Shown: positions 1 to 8,443, counted from the stretch's first letter. The stretch: DNA of 38,809 bases from Methanolacinia sp964465295 (GCA_964465295.1 CAYXKC010000006.1:1-38809); one strand, 5' to 3'. Notes: a model not told the origin generated them from the sequence alone. Numbers and translations: made by a program.

Positions 1-10
1 TTTTACATGA

Positions 11-58
11 AAGTTACCTTGTAACTTACATGAAACAGCGCCTGAAACATTCGTTTCA
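11..58. repeat. Pair of short inverted repeats at the window edge
   Basis: Two perfect short palindromes lie next to each other beyond the 3' end of the marker-8 gene. The first has 7-bp arms AAGTTAC/GTAACTT around CTT (11-27). The second has 6-bp arms TGAAAC/GTTTCA around ATTC (43-58). An extra direct copy of TGAAAC sits at 31-36. They could be an operator or leader for a leftward gene outside the window, or a 3' hairpin of the marker-8 transcript. The function is unknown. Confidence 0.4.
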
Positions 59-67
59 TTCACGTTT

Positions 68-922
68 TTATACTAACGGGGAAGGCCCCTGCCCTTCTCC
101 TGCGGGAAGACGTGATTTTAAAACAAGAATCTGTTCTTCTGTAATTTTCAGTTTTTCAAAAACAAGCTCTTTTCCGCGCCTTGTAAATGCATATACGGGA
201 ACGGATCTCCCGAACTGTGCAAGAGCGCCTTTTCTGGCGGTCTCTTCGGCTGCGGCTGATGCGCACCTGTACACAAGGTCACAGGTTTCAGACAAAATTT
301 CTGCATCCCGCATCGTTATTCCCGTAGAATGAACCGCGAGTATGATAGTTTCAGGAAAATCCCTCCGGATTGACTGAGCGTCTCCCGGATCTGCAATGGT
401 GACCGCGACTTTCTTAAATCCCCTGGAATATGCCGCCTTCACTCCTTCATACTGATCGATTGAAGCATCAGCGGGGGATACAACATACCCGCCGCACTCC
501 TCAATCCTGCCGATGACCTCAGGGTACGGGCAGGTCCTGACCAGCCCGGACATCCTCCCCCCTATTCCCTGGACAAGCCGGGGGTTTTCTGCAATTACCG
601 TCCCTGCACCGTCACAGGCGATAACCGCACAGTCGATGTATCCGGACTTCAATGCGCTGCATAATATCTCTGATGCCCCGAATAAAACGAAATCGTCGTC
701 TGATAATACCTGCCTGTCTTTTGTGAACATCCCGTATGTCCGGATTCTCTCTTCAATGCATGCACGGATCTCATCTTCACTCATATCGATAACGGGCGAG
801 GAAAATTTCCGGGCAAGCGGGCAGGATGAGATCAAAGGTTTTCCCACTGAAACAACCCTGCCGTCACGGACTGTCACCGCCGCCCTTCCCGTCGTCTCCA
901 TAACATGTTCATCAGAACCCAT
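68..922 (-). CDS. Putative methanogenesis marker protein 8 (DUF2099)
   Basis: This 284-residue soluble protein matches the DUF2099 / methanogenesis marker 8 family, which is found in methanogens and whose biochemical role is not settled. It has no signal peptide or membrane segment. Recognisable family features are the stretch around CDGAGTVIAENPRLVQGIGG (about residues 124-143), the following RTCPYPEVIGRIEECGG, and the VSPADASIDQYEGVKAA segment. The length is typical and the ATG start at 922 is accepted. It is transcribed away from the neighbouring DUF1624 gene, which starts 53 nt away on the other strand. Its presence is one of the best indications that the host is a methanogen. Family assignment is from memory of sequence pattern. 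Confidence 0.85.
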   Translation of the reverse strand: MGSDEHVMETTGRAAVTVRDGRVVSVGKPLISSCPLARKFSSPVIDMSEDEIRACIEERIRTYGMFTKDRQVLSDDDFVLFGASEILCSALKSGYIDCAVIACDGAGTVIAENPRLVQGIGGRMSGLVRTCPYPEVIGRIEECGGYVVSPADASIDQYEGVKAAYSRGFKKVAVTIADPGDAQSIRRDFPETIILAVHSTGITMRDAEILSETCDLVYRCASAAAEETARKGALAQFGRSVPVYAFTRRGKELVFEKLKITEEQILVLKSRLPAGEGQGPSPLV

Positions 923-975
923 AGTCAGGAATAATTGGTTTCGGGGTCAAATAATCATGAAGGTTGAGGATTGTT

Positions 976-1731
976 ATGAAAGAGGAAACCAAACCCGGGA
1001 GAATTTCCGAGATCGATCTCTTAAGGGGAACTGCTGTTATGATGATGATTCTCTTTCATACGGTCTTTGATATCGACTATTACAATATCTGCCAGGTAAA
1101 CATTCTTGCAGGGCCGTGGTCCGTCTTCGGGTATGTCACCGGCTTTCTCTTCGTTTTTATTGCAGGAATATCGGCATGGATAAGCGGGAAAAGAGCGTCC
1201 TGCAGGATGGATAAAAAAAGAGTCTATATTAAATTCCTGAAAAGAGGGGCTTTTATTTTTTCAATCGGGATGGGCATAACCATCGTCACGTGGATCTTTG
1301 CCCCGGGCGATGCGATAGTATTCGGAACGCTTCACCTGATAGGAATCTCAATAATGCTCGCCCCTCTTTTCTTCGGCCTCTCCGTTAAAAATATCTACAT
1401 CGGTCTTGCAGTTGTATTCGCAGGGTTATTGGTCCACGGTATGACGGGAGATCCTCTTCTTACCTTGATCGGCATTCCCTATCCGGGTTTTTCCACCCTG
1501 GATTATAAACCATTGATACCCTGGTTCGGGTATTTCCTCTCGGGAATGGCATTGTCGGCATACCTGTATCCTGAAGGAATAAAAGAGAAAAAATTTGAAG
1601 AGATTAATAATCCTGTCTCCGGTTTCATCCGGCTGGCAGGCAGAAATTCGCTTGTAATCTACCTGGTACACCAGCCGCTGATTATTATTCTTTTATCTCT
1701 TTATTATGGTCAATTTTTGTTGTTCCCCTGA
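976..1731 (+). CDS. DUF1624 / heparan-alpha-glucosaminide N-acetyltransferase-like membrane protein
   Basis: This polytopic membrane protein of 251 residues has about seven hydrophobic segments. The N-terminus has the family signature E-I-D-L-L-R-G-T-A-V-M-M-M-I-L-F-H, in which an Arg-Gly pair precedes the first membrane helix and a His sits within it. A second conserved feature is GTLHLIGISIML in the middle. Family members are predicted transmembrane acyltransferases, related to the lysosomal enzyme that acetylates heparan sulfate; the archaeal substrate is unknown. I chose ATG 976 because GAGG precedes it by 6 nt; a TTG at 964 is in frame but has no better ribosome site. The 3' end overlaps the adenine deaminase gene by 22 bp in convergent orientation. 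Confidence 0.8.
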   Translation: MKEETKPGRISEIDLLRGTAVMMMILFHTVFDIDYYNICQVNILAGPWSVFGYVTGFLFVFIAGISAWISGKRASCRMDKKRVYIKFLKRGAFIFSIGMGITIVTWIFAPGDAIVFGTLHLIGISIMLAPLFFGLSVKNIYIGLAVVFAGLLVHGMTGDPLLTLIGIPYPGFSTLDYKPLIPWFGYFLSGMALSAYLYPEGIKEKKFEEINNPVSGFIRLAGRNSLVIYLVHQPLIIILLSLYYGQFLLFP

Positions 1732-3386
1732 TTGAAAAGCGGAACATCCATAAAGGAGCAGACATCAAAAAGGCCGCGGTCGGTTATCCTTAATTCGGGA
1801 ATCACCGTCAGCGCGAGGAAGGATAAGTACATGAACGGATCCCTTACAGCAGTCATCTCTTCGAGAGTCCGGTTCATATCCGAAAGTGCCCCTGCCACCG
1901 TTTCGTATGGCGCATCGGACATAATTCCCCCGCATTTCAGGGGAAGCAGCAGTCTTTTATCGTCGCATACCACTGCCATTCCTCCCCTGCAGGATTCAAC
2001 CAGCTTCACTGCTTCAATAATATCCGTATCGGAAACACCGACCGCAACTACATTATGGGAATCATGTGAGACGCTTGATGCTATTGCACCTTTCTTCAGC
2101 CCGAATCCTTTAACAAGACCCATCCCCGACCCTTTCCCACGGTACCTGTCGCATACGACTGCCTTAAGGATATCATCGTCAGTATCAGGGATCTTTGATG
2201 CATCGATATCCAGGTCAAGCCTCCGGGTGATGATCTCCCCTTCAACAAGAGAGATGACCTTCGCAAAACCTGATTCTTTGATCTTAAGATCTTCAATATC
2301 CGGTACGCGAAGATTGAAATCATAACCGATCCTCCCGGGGGGGATATGACCTGGATCCCTGAATTCACTGCCGCCGATAAAGGTCTGTTCCACCCTGAAC
2401 CCGGCAGAATCATCGATTATGCAAAAGTCCGCCCTTCTCCCGGGAGATACCGCCCCGCGGTCGTAAAGGTGGAAATAATCGGATGCGGAGAGCGTTGCCA
2501 TCCTGTAGGCAAGCTCCGGCCTGATGCCGCACCCGACAGCCTTCCGGATACAGTCGTCGATATGCCCGGAAGAAAAGAGCATGTCCGCATGCCGGTCGTC
2601 TGTTGCAAAAGAGCACCCTGATACAGTAATATCGTTTACAAGAGGTGCAAGGGCTTTTAAGTTCTTCTCGGTCGAACCCTCGCGGATGAAAATATGCATC
2701 CCTGCCTTAAGCTTCATGCGTGCCTCTTTTAGAGTAGTGCATTCGTGCTCGCTTCCGATGCCCTGCATAACATAGGCATTGAGCTCCTTTCCAAAAAGCC
2801 CGGGACAATGGCCATCGACTATATCGAATATCGCGAGCTTTTCATACACGTCATCAAGACCTGAAAGCACCCCGGGATAATTCATCATCTCCCCGAGGCC
2901 GAGAATATGCTCGCGCCCCCTGAATTTTCTGATCTCTCCGGGTTCAAGAACCGCTCCACCCATATCGGCGGGAGTGGCGGGAACGCACGACGGAACCATA
3001 TATTCGATATTAAGATCCGTCTTTTGGGACTCGCTTAACATGTAATCTATCCCTGCCACACCCGAAACGTTTGCTATCTCATGCGGGTCCGCAACAACGG
3101 TCGTTGTCCCCCGGGGAATTACCAGCCTCCCGTATTCGGCGGGTGTCAGCAGGGAACTCTCGATATGAACGTGAGAATCGATTAACCCGGGCAGAACCTT
3201 TTTTTCATGAAGGTCGATCTCAGTCTTTCCCGAATAATCGCCCGTTCCGAGCACAATGCCGCTGCTTACTGCAAAATCGCATATCTCCCAGCTGCAGTCA
3301 AAAGGATTGAAGAGATCGGCGTTAAGAAAAACGGTTTCTGCAGGCTCCTCTCCAAGCGCTGCAGAAAGGAGATCCCGTTTAATGAT
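1710..3386 (-). CDS. ade: Adenine deaminase, probably with a non-canonical start
   Basis: This amidohydrolase converts adenine to hypoxanthine and ammonia in purine salvage. The metal-binding H-x-H is in GLIDSHVHIESSLL, followed by PRGTTTVVADPHE, DGHCPG, SEHECT and FATDDRHADM, all hallmarks of the Ade family. The first ATG/GTG/TTG in frame (3254) would remove conserved N-terminal sequence: the reading frame continues upstream through SAALGEEPAETVFLNADLF, which matches Ade N-termini, to a stop at 3396-3398. No ordinary start codon exists there. GAGGTG lies just upstream, and an ATC at 3386-3384 sits 7 nt after GAGG; ATT at 3383 and CTG at 3389 are alternatives. The start would overlap the stop of the upstream lipoprotein gene, suggesting coupled translation. 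Product about 558 aa, normal for the family. Confidence 0.88.
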   Translation of the reverse strand: MIKRDLLSAALGEEPAETVFLNADLFNPFDCSWEICDFAVSSGIVLGTGDYSGKTEIDLHEKKVLPGLIDSHVHIESSLLTPAEYGRLVIPRGTTTVVADPHEIANVSGVAGIDYMLSESQKTDLNIEYMVPSCVPATPADMGGAVLEPGEIRKFRGREHILGLGEMMNYPGVLSGLDDVYEKLAIFDIVDGHCPGLFGKELNAYVMQGIGSEHECTTLKEARMKLKAGMHIFIREGSTEKNLKALAPLVNDITVSGCSFATDDRHADMLFSSGHIDDCIRKAVGCGIRPELAYRMATLSASDYFHLYDRGAVSPGRRADFCIIDDSAGFRVEQTFIGGSEFRDPGHIPPGRIGYDFNLRVPDIEDLKIKESGFAKVISLVEGEIITRRLDLDIDASKIPDTDDDILKAVVCDRYRGKGSGMGLVKGFGLKKGAIASSVSHDSHNVVAVGVSDTDIIEAVKLVESCRGGMAVVCDDKRLLLPLKCGGIMSDAPYETVAGALSDMNRTLEEMTAVRDPFMYLSFLALTVIPELRITDRGLFDVCSFMDVPLFNQGNNKN

Positions 3387-3751
3387 CAGACCACCTCAAT
3401 ATTCCTGATGACCGCCGAGCTTCGTTTGCCGTCTTCGATCACGTAAAGGTACAGTTTATACGAGCCCTTCTCCAGATCGAAGGGGATTTTATAATCGTTC
3501 TTTCCTGTTTCGAGAACTACGTAACTGACATTTTTGCCCAATTCGACCTGCCTGAAACCCGAAAGGTCAAAGACTGTCACCTGCAGGGTAACCTCTTTTG
3601 CGTCTCCGTTGTTAAATACCTCGATATCGAGCGATTCGCCATTATACGCGACATTCCCGAAAGAATATGTAAGACAGCCGCAGCAGAGTACTGCAGCAAT
3701 CACAACCGGCAGCGCGTATATTGCTTTTATATTATTCCTGTTTATAGACAT
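3386..3751 (-). CDS. Small predicted lipoprotein
   Basis: I do not recognise a named family. The likely start is ATG 3751, giving MSINRNNIKAIYALPVVIAA followed by a hydrophobic run and a lipobox-like VLCCGC, so the mature protein should be lipid-anchored at the outer face of the membrane. The remaining roughly 100 residues look like a single beta-rich domain (alternating strands such as EVTLQVTVFDL and YKLYLYVIEDG), similar in style to archaeal extracellular Ig-like or CARDB-like modules; that is inference. Earlier in-frame ATGs at 3805, 3772 and 3766 are possible but would place residues before the signal peptide. Its stop codon overlaps the probable ade start, although a functional link with adenine deaminase is not obvious. 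Confidence 0.6.
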   Translation of the reverse strand: MSINRNNIKAIYALPVVIAAVLCCGCLTYSFGNVAYNGESLDIEVFNNGDAKEVTLQVTVFDLSGFRQVELGKNVSYVVLETGKNDYKIPFDLEKGSYKLYLYVIEDGKRSSAVIRNIEVV

Positions 3752-3868
3752 TATTTGAATTATCTCCATTATCATTAAAATTCTTTTTATAAGAAAACCC
3801 GACAATCATATATTAGAGGCCGACATTTTATTTAACTCCCGTCCAAAAAAAATAAAGGGGGAATCCGG

Positions 3869-4708
3869 ATTTCAATAATTGCTTTTGCTCATCATAAAGG
3901 AGGAACAGGAAAAACCACATCCTGCATCAATATCGCAGGATTTCTACAGAAGAAAGGGGAAAAGGTTCTCGTAATAGACTGCGATCCCCAGGCCAACGCG
4001 ACATCGGGGCTCGGAATCGACCCTGACAACTGTGAAACGAACATGTACGATGTCTACATGAATGTCTTTGACGGTTTTCCCGATGTATCGGTTAAAGACA
4101 TAATAGTCGGGACCGAATCGGGGATCTCGCTTGCACCGTCCTCCCTCGACCTTGCAGGTGTCGAACCATATCTATACAGTATCGAAGATCACCTGACGGT
4201 GCTAAAAGAGGCGTTAAAACCGGTGGAGAACGAGTATGACCATATACTCATCGACACACCGCCGAGCATGGGACAGTTCGTTCTCAACGGGTTTATCGCG
4301 GCAGACAGGATAATCATCAACCTTGATTCAGGCATATTCGCAGAGAAAGGGATTGGGAATTTAAAGGCCATATTCGATGACATCAAAGAGATAACGGGCC
4401 GGAGGAAAAGTGCGGATATGGCAATCATTACGAGAACGGGAAACCTGCACGAGGCTAAAGCACCTTTAACAGAGATCGTGTCGATATTGAAAAATCTGCT
4501 GAATCCCGGAGAGGAGAAGGAGAGCATCGACAGGGAAAAGGATATCGAATCCGGACTGGCATCCTTTGCGGGAAGGACATGTTCCGTTCCCTACGACACC
4601 AATATTATAAGATCCCAGCTTAAAGGAATGCCTATATCGCATTTATACCCTGATAGCCCCGCGGCGCTTGCGTACAGGGAGATTGCAGAGATAATCGGAG
4701 TGTGGTGA
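3869..4708 (+). CDS. parA: ParA/MinD-family ATPase, ATT start, paired with a chemoreceptor gene
   Basis: This 279-residue P-loop ATPase has a deviant Walker A AHHKGGTGKTT (residues 7-17), the Walker A' motif DCDPQANAT (37-45) and Walker B HILIDTPPS (125-133). It belongs to the ParA family that positions cargo over the nucleoid or membrane by ATP-driven dimer cycling. The first ATG (4043) lies after Walker A, so it cannot be the start. The frame is open only back to a TAA at 3833, with no ATG, GTG or TTG. An ATT at 3869, 7 nt after GGGGG, gives the expected N-terminus. The stop lies 5 nt before the ATG of the next gene, a soluble chemoreceptor, and cheR follows. No ParB gene or parS-like site is visible, so the cargo is more likely the receptor than DNA. 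A TATA-like CATATATTA lies at about 3808. Confidence 0.9.
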   Translation: MSIIAFAHHKGGTGKTTSCINIAGFLQKKGEKVLVIDCDPQANATSGLGIDPDNCETNMYDVYMNVFDGFPDVSVKDIIVGTESGISLAPSSLDLAGVEPYLYSIEDHLTVLKEALKPVENEYDHILIDTPPSMGQFVLNGFIAADRIIINLDSGIFAEKGIGNLKAIFDDIKEITGRRKSADMAIITRTGNLHEAKAPLTEIVSILKNLLNPGEEKESIDREKDIESGLASFAGRTCSVPYDTNIIRSQLKGMPISHLYPDSPAALAYREIAEIIGVW

Positions 4709-4713
4709 TATAT

Positions 4714-7324
4714 ATGGAAAAGGAGAAAAAGAACCCAGACAGGCCCGGGAGAAAGGCCCTCTTTGTTGGGGCAGCACCTAAATACATTCCTGCAGCAGAT
4801 AAGGATTCAACTGCTCCGGGGCAGGATTTCGCCAAAGTTCTCGGGGAGACTATTGAAAAGTTCAACTCGGGGGATACAGGAGCCAGGATCGGGGAAGAGA
4901 AAATATCCGGTGAATTTATCCCTGCGGCAAAGCAGGTAAACGATCTCCTGGATTCATATCCATCCGCTGCGGGCGGAGAAAAGACGGATGAGGCTGAGAT
5001 CGCGGAATCACGGATTGAGGAGATCAATGAAAAGCTCCGTGCTACCGAAGAAGAGCTTCAGGCATCCCGGGACGAGACAGACAGGCTGAAGAGAGAGCTA
5101 AAGGATTATGAGGAGTCCGGCCGGGAGAGAAGCGATGAAGAAGATGAAGATCTTATCGCCGGATACCTGGAAGAGATTGAATCCATGAAGAAGGCGCTCT
5201 CTCAAAAAGAGGACGAATTAAGGAAAAAGGATTCTGAAGCAGAAGATGTTTTGGAAGAAGAGAGGCTTTCAGAAGAGTTAAGACAGACAATTGACCGGCA
5301 GGCCGAAAAAATATCCGTACTTGAAGATGCAAACAGGCAGTACACGGAGAAGATATCGGCGCTTGAGAATACAAACNNNNNNNNNNNNNNNNNNNNNNNN
5401 NNNNNNNNNNNNNNNNNNNNNNNNNNNNNNNNNNNNNNNNNNNNNNNNNNNNNNNNNNNNNNNNNNNNNNNNNNNNACGGAGAAGATATCGGCGCTTGAG
5501 AATACAAACCGGCAGTATACCGGGAAGATCTCAGCACTTGAAGAGAACATTAAAAAACTTGAAACGGAGATTTCCCGATCCGGATCGACTGCTGCAAAGC
5601 TCGATGAATTTAACCGAAAACTGGCCCTGAAAGATGAAGAGATCCTTAAGCTGCAGTCCGGACTTGCCAAAGCCGTTGAAGATAAGGAGAGATCTGCAAA
5701 GGAGAGCGGCGGGAAGATTGATACCTATACTCAAAAGATTGCCGGACTCGAAAAGTCAGTCAAAAAACTCACCGAAGAAAACAGCAGGCTCCTTCTGAAA
5801 CAGGAGACTGAAGATAAAGAGATCAGGGAGAAGATCGCTGAAGTAGAGACCCTGAAACAGAGATCGGAGACCATTGTCCAGCAAAACCCAATGCCAATCC
5901 TCCTGATGAACATGAAATTTGATATCGTCGTTGCAAATTCCGCATTTGAAGAGATGAGCGGAATCCCCCTGAATAAGATCCGGGGCATGAACGCAAGGGA
6001 TTTCAGGATTCTAAGGCAGGAAGGAAAAGGGCTTAAGCATGCAATTGAAAGCAAGCTTCGTGCATTCGGCGAGGTTGAGATAGAGATGCCTTCGGGCGTC
6101 CACATACTGGAGCAGTACTCCATACCGATATTGAACGATAAAAGAGAGATCATCAATATCCTGGCCGTATACAACGACGTTACAGATATCAGAAGGAAAA
6201 ATGCCGAGATCGAAGAACTCAGGATAAAGGAGAAGGAAGAGGCACGCCTGCTAACCGAAAGTGCGGAACAGATCACCGGAAAGATGATCGATATGAGTTC
6301 GGGTGACCTGACCGTATCTGTTGGAATATTTGAGGATGATCCGCTTGCAGTTCTTAAGACAAATTTCAACAGGTCTGTTGAGGATTTCAGGGAGATTATC
6401 TCTGTAATAAACGAAAAAGCCGATATCATCGAGAGCACATCCGAAGAACTCAGTGCCAACAGCGACGATATTGCAAAAGCAAACGAAAAGCTTGCCTTAA
6501 ATTCCGAAGATTCTGCAAAATTCCTGAGAGAGCTTATGGAGAGGTTTGAAAAGATCAGTCTTGGGATATCAGACCTCTCGGCTTCCATCGAAGAGATCTC
6601 AAGCACTTCACAGGAAGTTACAAGACAGGCGAATCAGGCGGCACTGGAGGGAAAGAATGCTGCAGGTATCGGACAGGAGGCTTCAGAGAAGATGGAGACT
6701 GTCGGAAAGATATCCCAGCAGAGTGTAAACGAGATCAATCTCCTCAACGAGGAGATGTACAAGATCAATGAAATAATCAAATTAATCAGGGGTATAGCCG
6801 AACAGACCAACATGCTTGCGCTTAATGCTGCCATCGAGGCGGCAAGGGCGGGAGAACACGGAAGAGGTTTTGCAGTGGTCGCCGGCGAGGTGAAAAACCT
6901 TGCAGGAGAATCGAAGGAGGCCACGCAAATGATCGAATCGATCATCTCCGGGATCCAGGAAAACAGCAACAAGACAGCGGATTCGATGAAACAGGCTGAT
7001 AAGGAGATCCAGACGGGAATCGGGAGCGTAAACCAGGCTGTAAGTGCCCTCTATAATATCGCCCGCGACATCGAAGTTGCATCAAGAGGAATATCGGAGA
7101 TATCGCATGCAACCGAAACGCAGGCAAACGATATCAATGCCTTTATGAACAATATTGAAGAGGCCAGTACGCTTACAAGAAATAATCTTGAAAAAATCGA
7201 GGGTATGGCTGCCATGGCTGAAGAGATCAGTGCAACGACACAAGAGGTCGGAAGTATATCCCACGAGATGCACAAACTGTCCGAAAACCTCCAGGAGATA
7301 ATGAAAAAATTCAGGATGGTATAG
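4714..7324 (+). CDS. Soluble methyl-accepting chemotaxis protein with long coiled coil and PAS domain (interrupted by assembly gap)
   Basis: This is a cytoplasmic chemoreceptor with no membrane segment. Domain order: a basic N-terminus (MEKEKKNPDRPGRKALF), a low-complexity linker, a long Glu/Lys-rich coiled coil running across the gap, a PAS domain (about 5870-6200; QQNPMPILLMNMKFDIVVAN), a HAMP-like link (about 6240-6410), then the MCP signalling hairpin with the tip IAEQTNMLALNAAIEAARAG and GRGFAVVAGEVKNLA. It has 221 residues before the gap and 615 after. The apparent frame change across the gap arises because the filler is 100 N, not a multiple of 3. ATG 4714 is chosen because GGTGA precedes it by 5 nt and overlaps the parA stop. 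It should signal through CheA/CheW, encoded elsewhere. The N-terminus is the best candidate for contact with ParA. Confidence 0.88.
5296..5551 (+). repeat. 42-bp tandem repeats encoding coiled-coil units, disrupted by the gap
   Basis: On both sides of the N run the sequence consists of 14-codon units of the form (R)Q-YTEKISALENTN. The 33 bases preceding the gap (5344-5376) and the 33 following it (5477-5509) are identical. Partly diverged units flank them at 5296-5334 and 5510-5551. Fourteen residues equal two coiled-coil heptads. The true copy number is unknown because the assembly broke here. Confidence 0.9.
5377..5476. other. Assembly gap (100 N)
   Basis: A run of exactly 100 N, the usual placeholder for a gap of unknown size. 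It falls inside near-identical 42-bp repeats, so the missing sequence is most likely more copies of the repeat. It should not be read as a frameshift in the receptor gene. Confidence 0.97.
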
Positions 7325-7387
7325 GCAATCAGTTAAATTCCATACTTTATTATTTTTACAGATTCTACATAATCAAAAGGTTCTCTC

Positions 7388-8191
7388 ATGCAGGATGAAA
7401 GTTTCTCACAGCTTACGAGGAGTATTGAAAGAATACTCGGGATACAGTGCGGTTCCTACAAGGAAGACTATATCAAACGACGTGTCCTTTCCAGGATGAG
7501 GATCAAAGGAAAGGAAGAATATAAGGAATACAACTCTCTTCTTGTCGCGGACAAAAACGAGCAGGAGGCTCTCAGGAACGCCCTTACAATCAATGTAACC
7601 AAATTCTGGAGAGATAAAGAGGTCTTTGATATTATAAAGGGTGAGATAATTCCCGATATCCTGAAGAAAAGGGGGAGAGCGAGAATCTGGAGTGCAGGCT
7701 GCTCGACAGGTGAAGAACCATATACCCTTGCACTTATCGCCTATGATATTACCCGCCTCAAACCCGACTCGCAGGTTACTATCTATGCAACGGATCTGGA
7801 CAGGGAAGTCCTAAAAAAGGCCAAAGAAGGCATATATGATACCAAATCACTGGAAAACCTCTCCGAAGGCCAGGTAAGAAGACACTTTACACAGCTTGAA
7901 GACGGAAAATACCAGGTAAAGCAGCACCTTAAGGACATGGTAAAGTTTTCATGGCACGACCTGATGAGCGGCAGGCCGGTTACGAATTATCTTGATATGG
8001 TTACATGCAGGAATGTGACGATATATTTTACAGAGCAGCAGAAGAACGATCTTGCCAAGATGTTTCACCCTGCACTGGTTTCAAACGGGTATTACATCAT
8101 GGGAAAGACAGAATTCATGGCAAGGGAGCTTGAAGAGTTTTACACACCATACAACGCTCTTCAAAAGATCTATACCAAGGCTTCAAAGTAA
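7388..8191 (+). CDS. cheR: Chemotaxis protein methyltransferase CheR
   Basis: CheR transfers methyl groups from S-adenosylmethionine to glutamates of chemoreceptors, setting adaptation. The 267-residue protein has the N-terminal all-helical CheR domain (YKEDYIKRRVLSRMRIKG), then the SAM-binding domain with IWSAGCSTGEEPYTLALIAY (about residues 98-117), the acidic ATDLDRE motif and FSWHDLMSG...DMVTCRNVTIYF. It lies 63 nt after the receptor gene on the same strand, so it probably adapts that receptor. AAGGTT lies about 5 nt before the ATG. Its 3' end overlaps the convergent gene by 9 bp. Confidence 0.95.
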   Translation: MQDESFSQLTRSIERILGIQCGSYKEDYIKRRVLSRMRIKGKEEYKEYNSLLVADKNEQEALRNALTINVTKFWRDKEVFDIIKGEIIPDILKKRGRARIWSAGCSTGEEPYTLALIAYDITRLKPDSQVTIYATDLDREVLKKAKEGIYDTKSLENLSEGQVRRHFTQLEDGKYQVKQHLKDMVKFSWHDLMSGRPVTNYLDMVTCRNVTIYFTEQQKNDLAKMFHPALVSNGYYIMGKTEFMARELEEFYTPYNALQKIYTKASK

Positions 8192-8443
8192 AAAACCTGA
8201 AAATTCATCCTCTTCTTCTTCTTTTACCTCTTTCTCGGTAAATCTCTTAAGCATCGCCTTTCTTTCATTTATTCTCTTCATTTCTGCATAGACAATAAGG
8301 AAATTGATTGCGATAACAACTATGACAAGGGTAAGACCGATTCCCAGCATTATCCCCTGTGTAGTAAAAAAAAGCGCCACGAGCAGTACTACAAATGAGA
8401 TCAGGTAAAAAATAATCCAGGTCCTCACTTCATCAAACTGCAT
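8183..8443 (-). CDS. Small two-helix membrane protein of unknown function
   Basis: An 86-residue protein with two strongly hydrophobic segments (about residues 9-27 and 30-50) followed by a charged tail that ends in an acidic run KEVKEEEEDEF. The hairpin topology and cytoplasmic charged tail are clear, but I do not recognise a family. A ribosome site AGGAAGGATATGG lies just upstream of ATG 8443. It is convergent with cheR, overlapping by 9 bp, and divergent from the exported protein gene that starts at 8574; the AT-rich 8444-8573 interval presumably holds both promoters. Confidence 0.6.
   Translation of the reverse strand: MQFDEVRTWIIFYLISFVVLLVALFFTTQGIMLGIGLTLVIVVIAINFLIVYAEMKRINERKAMLKRFTEKEVKEEEEDEFSGFLL

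Noticed and set aside
513..1070. 185-codon plus-strand ORF
   Set aside because: It overlaps the marker-8 gene in antisense and the start of the DUF1624 gene out of frame, and shows no domain.
1732..2325. 197-codon plus-strand ORF
   Set aside because: Antisense to adenine deaminase, which has clear metal-binding motifs on the other strand.
3869..4708. ParA as a plasmid or chromosome partition protein
   Set aside because: No ParB gene or clustered parS-like inverted repeats are visible, and the gene nearly abuts a chemoreceptor gene followed by cheR. All surrounding genes are chromosomal housekeeping genes.
5731..6606. 291-codon minus-strand ORF
   Set aside because: Antisense shadow of the chemoreceptor gene; serine-rich composition is typical of reverse translation of Glu/Arg/Asp-rich coding DNA.
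5291..7324. A frameshift splitting the chemoreceptor into two genes
   Set aside because: The frame change coincides exactly with a 100-N filler, which is not a multiple of three. Coiled-coil sequence continues identically on both sides.
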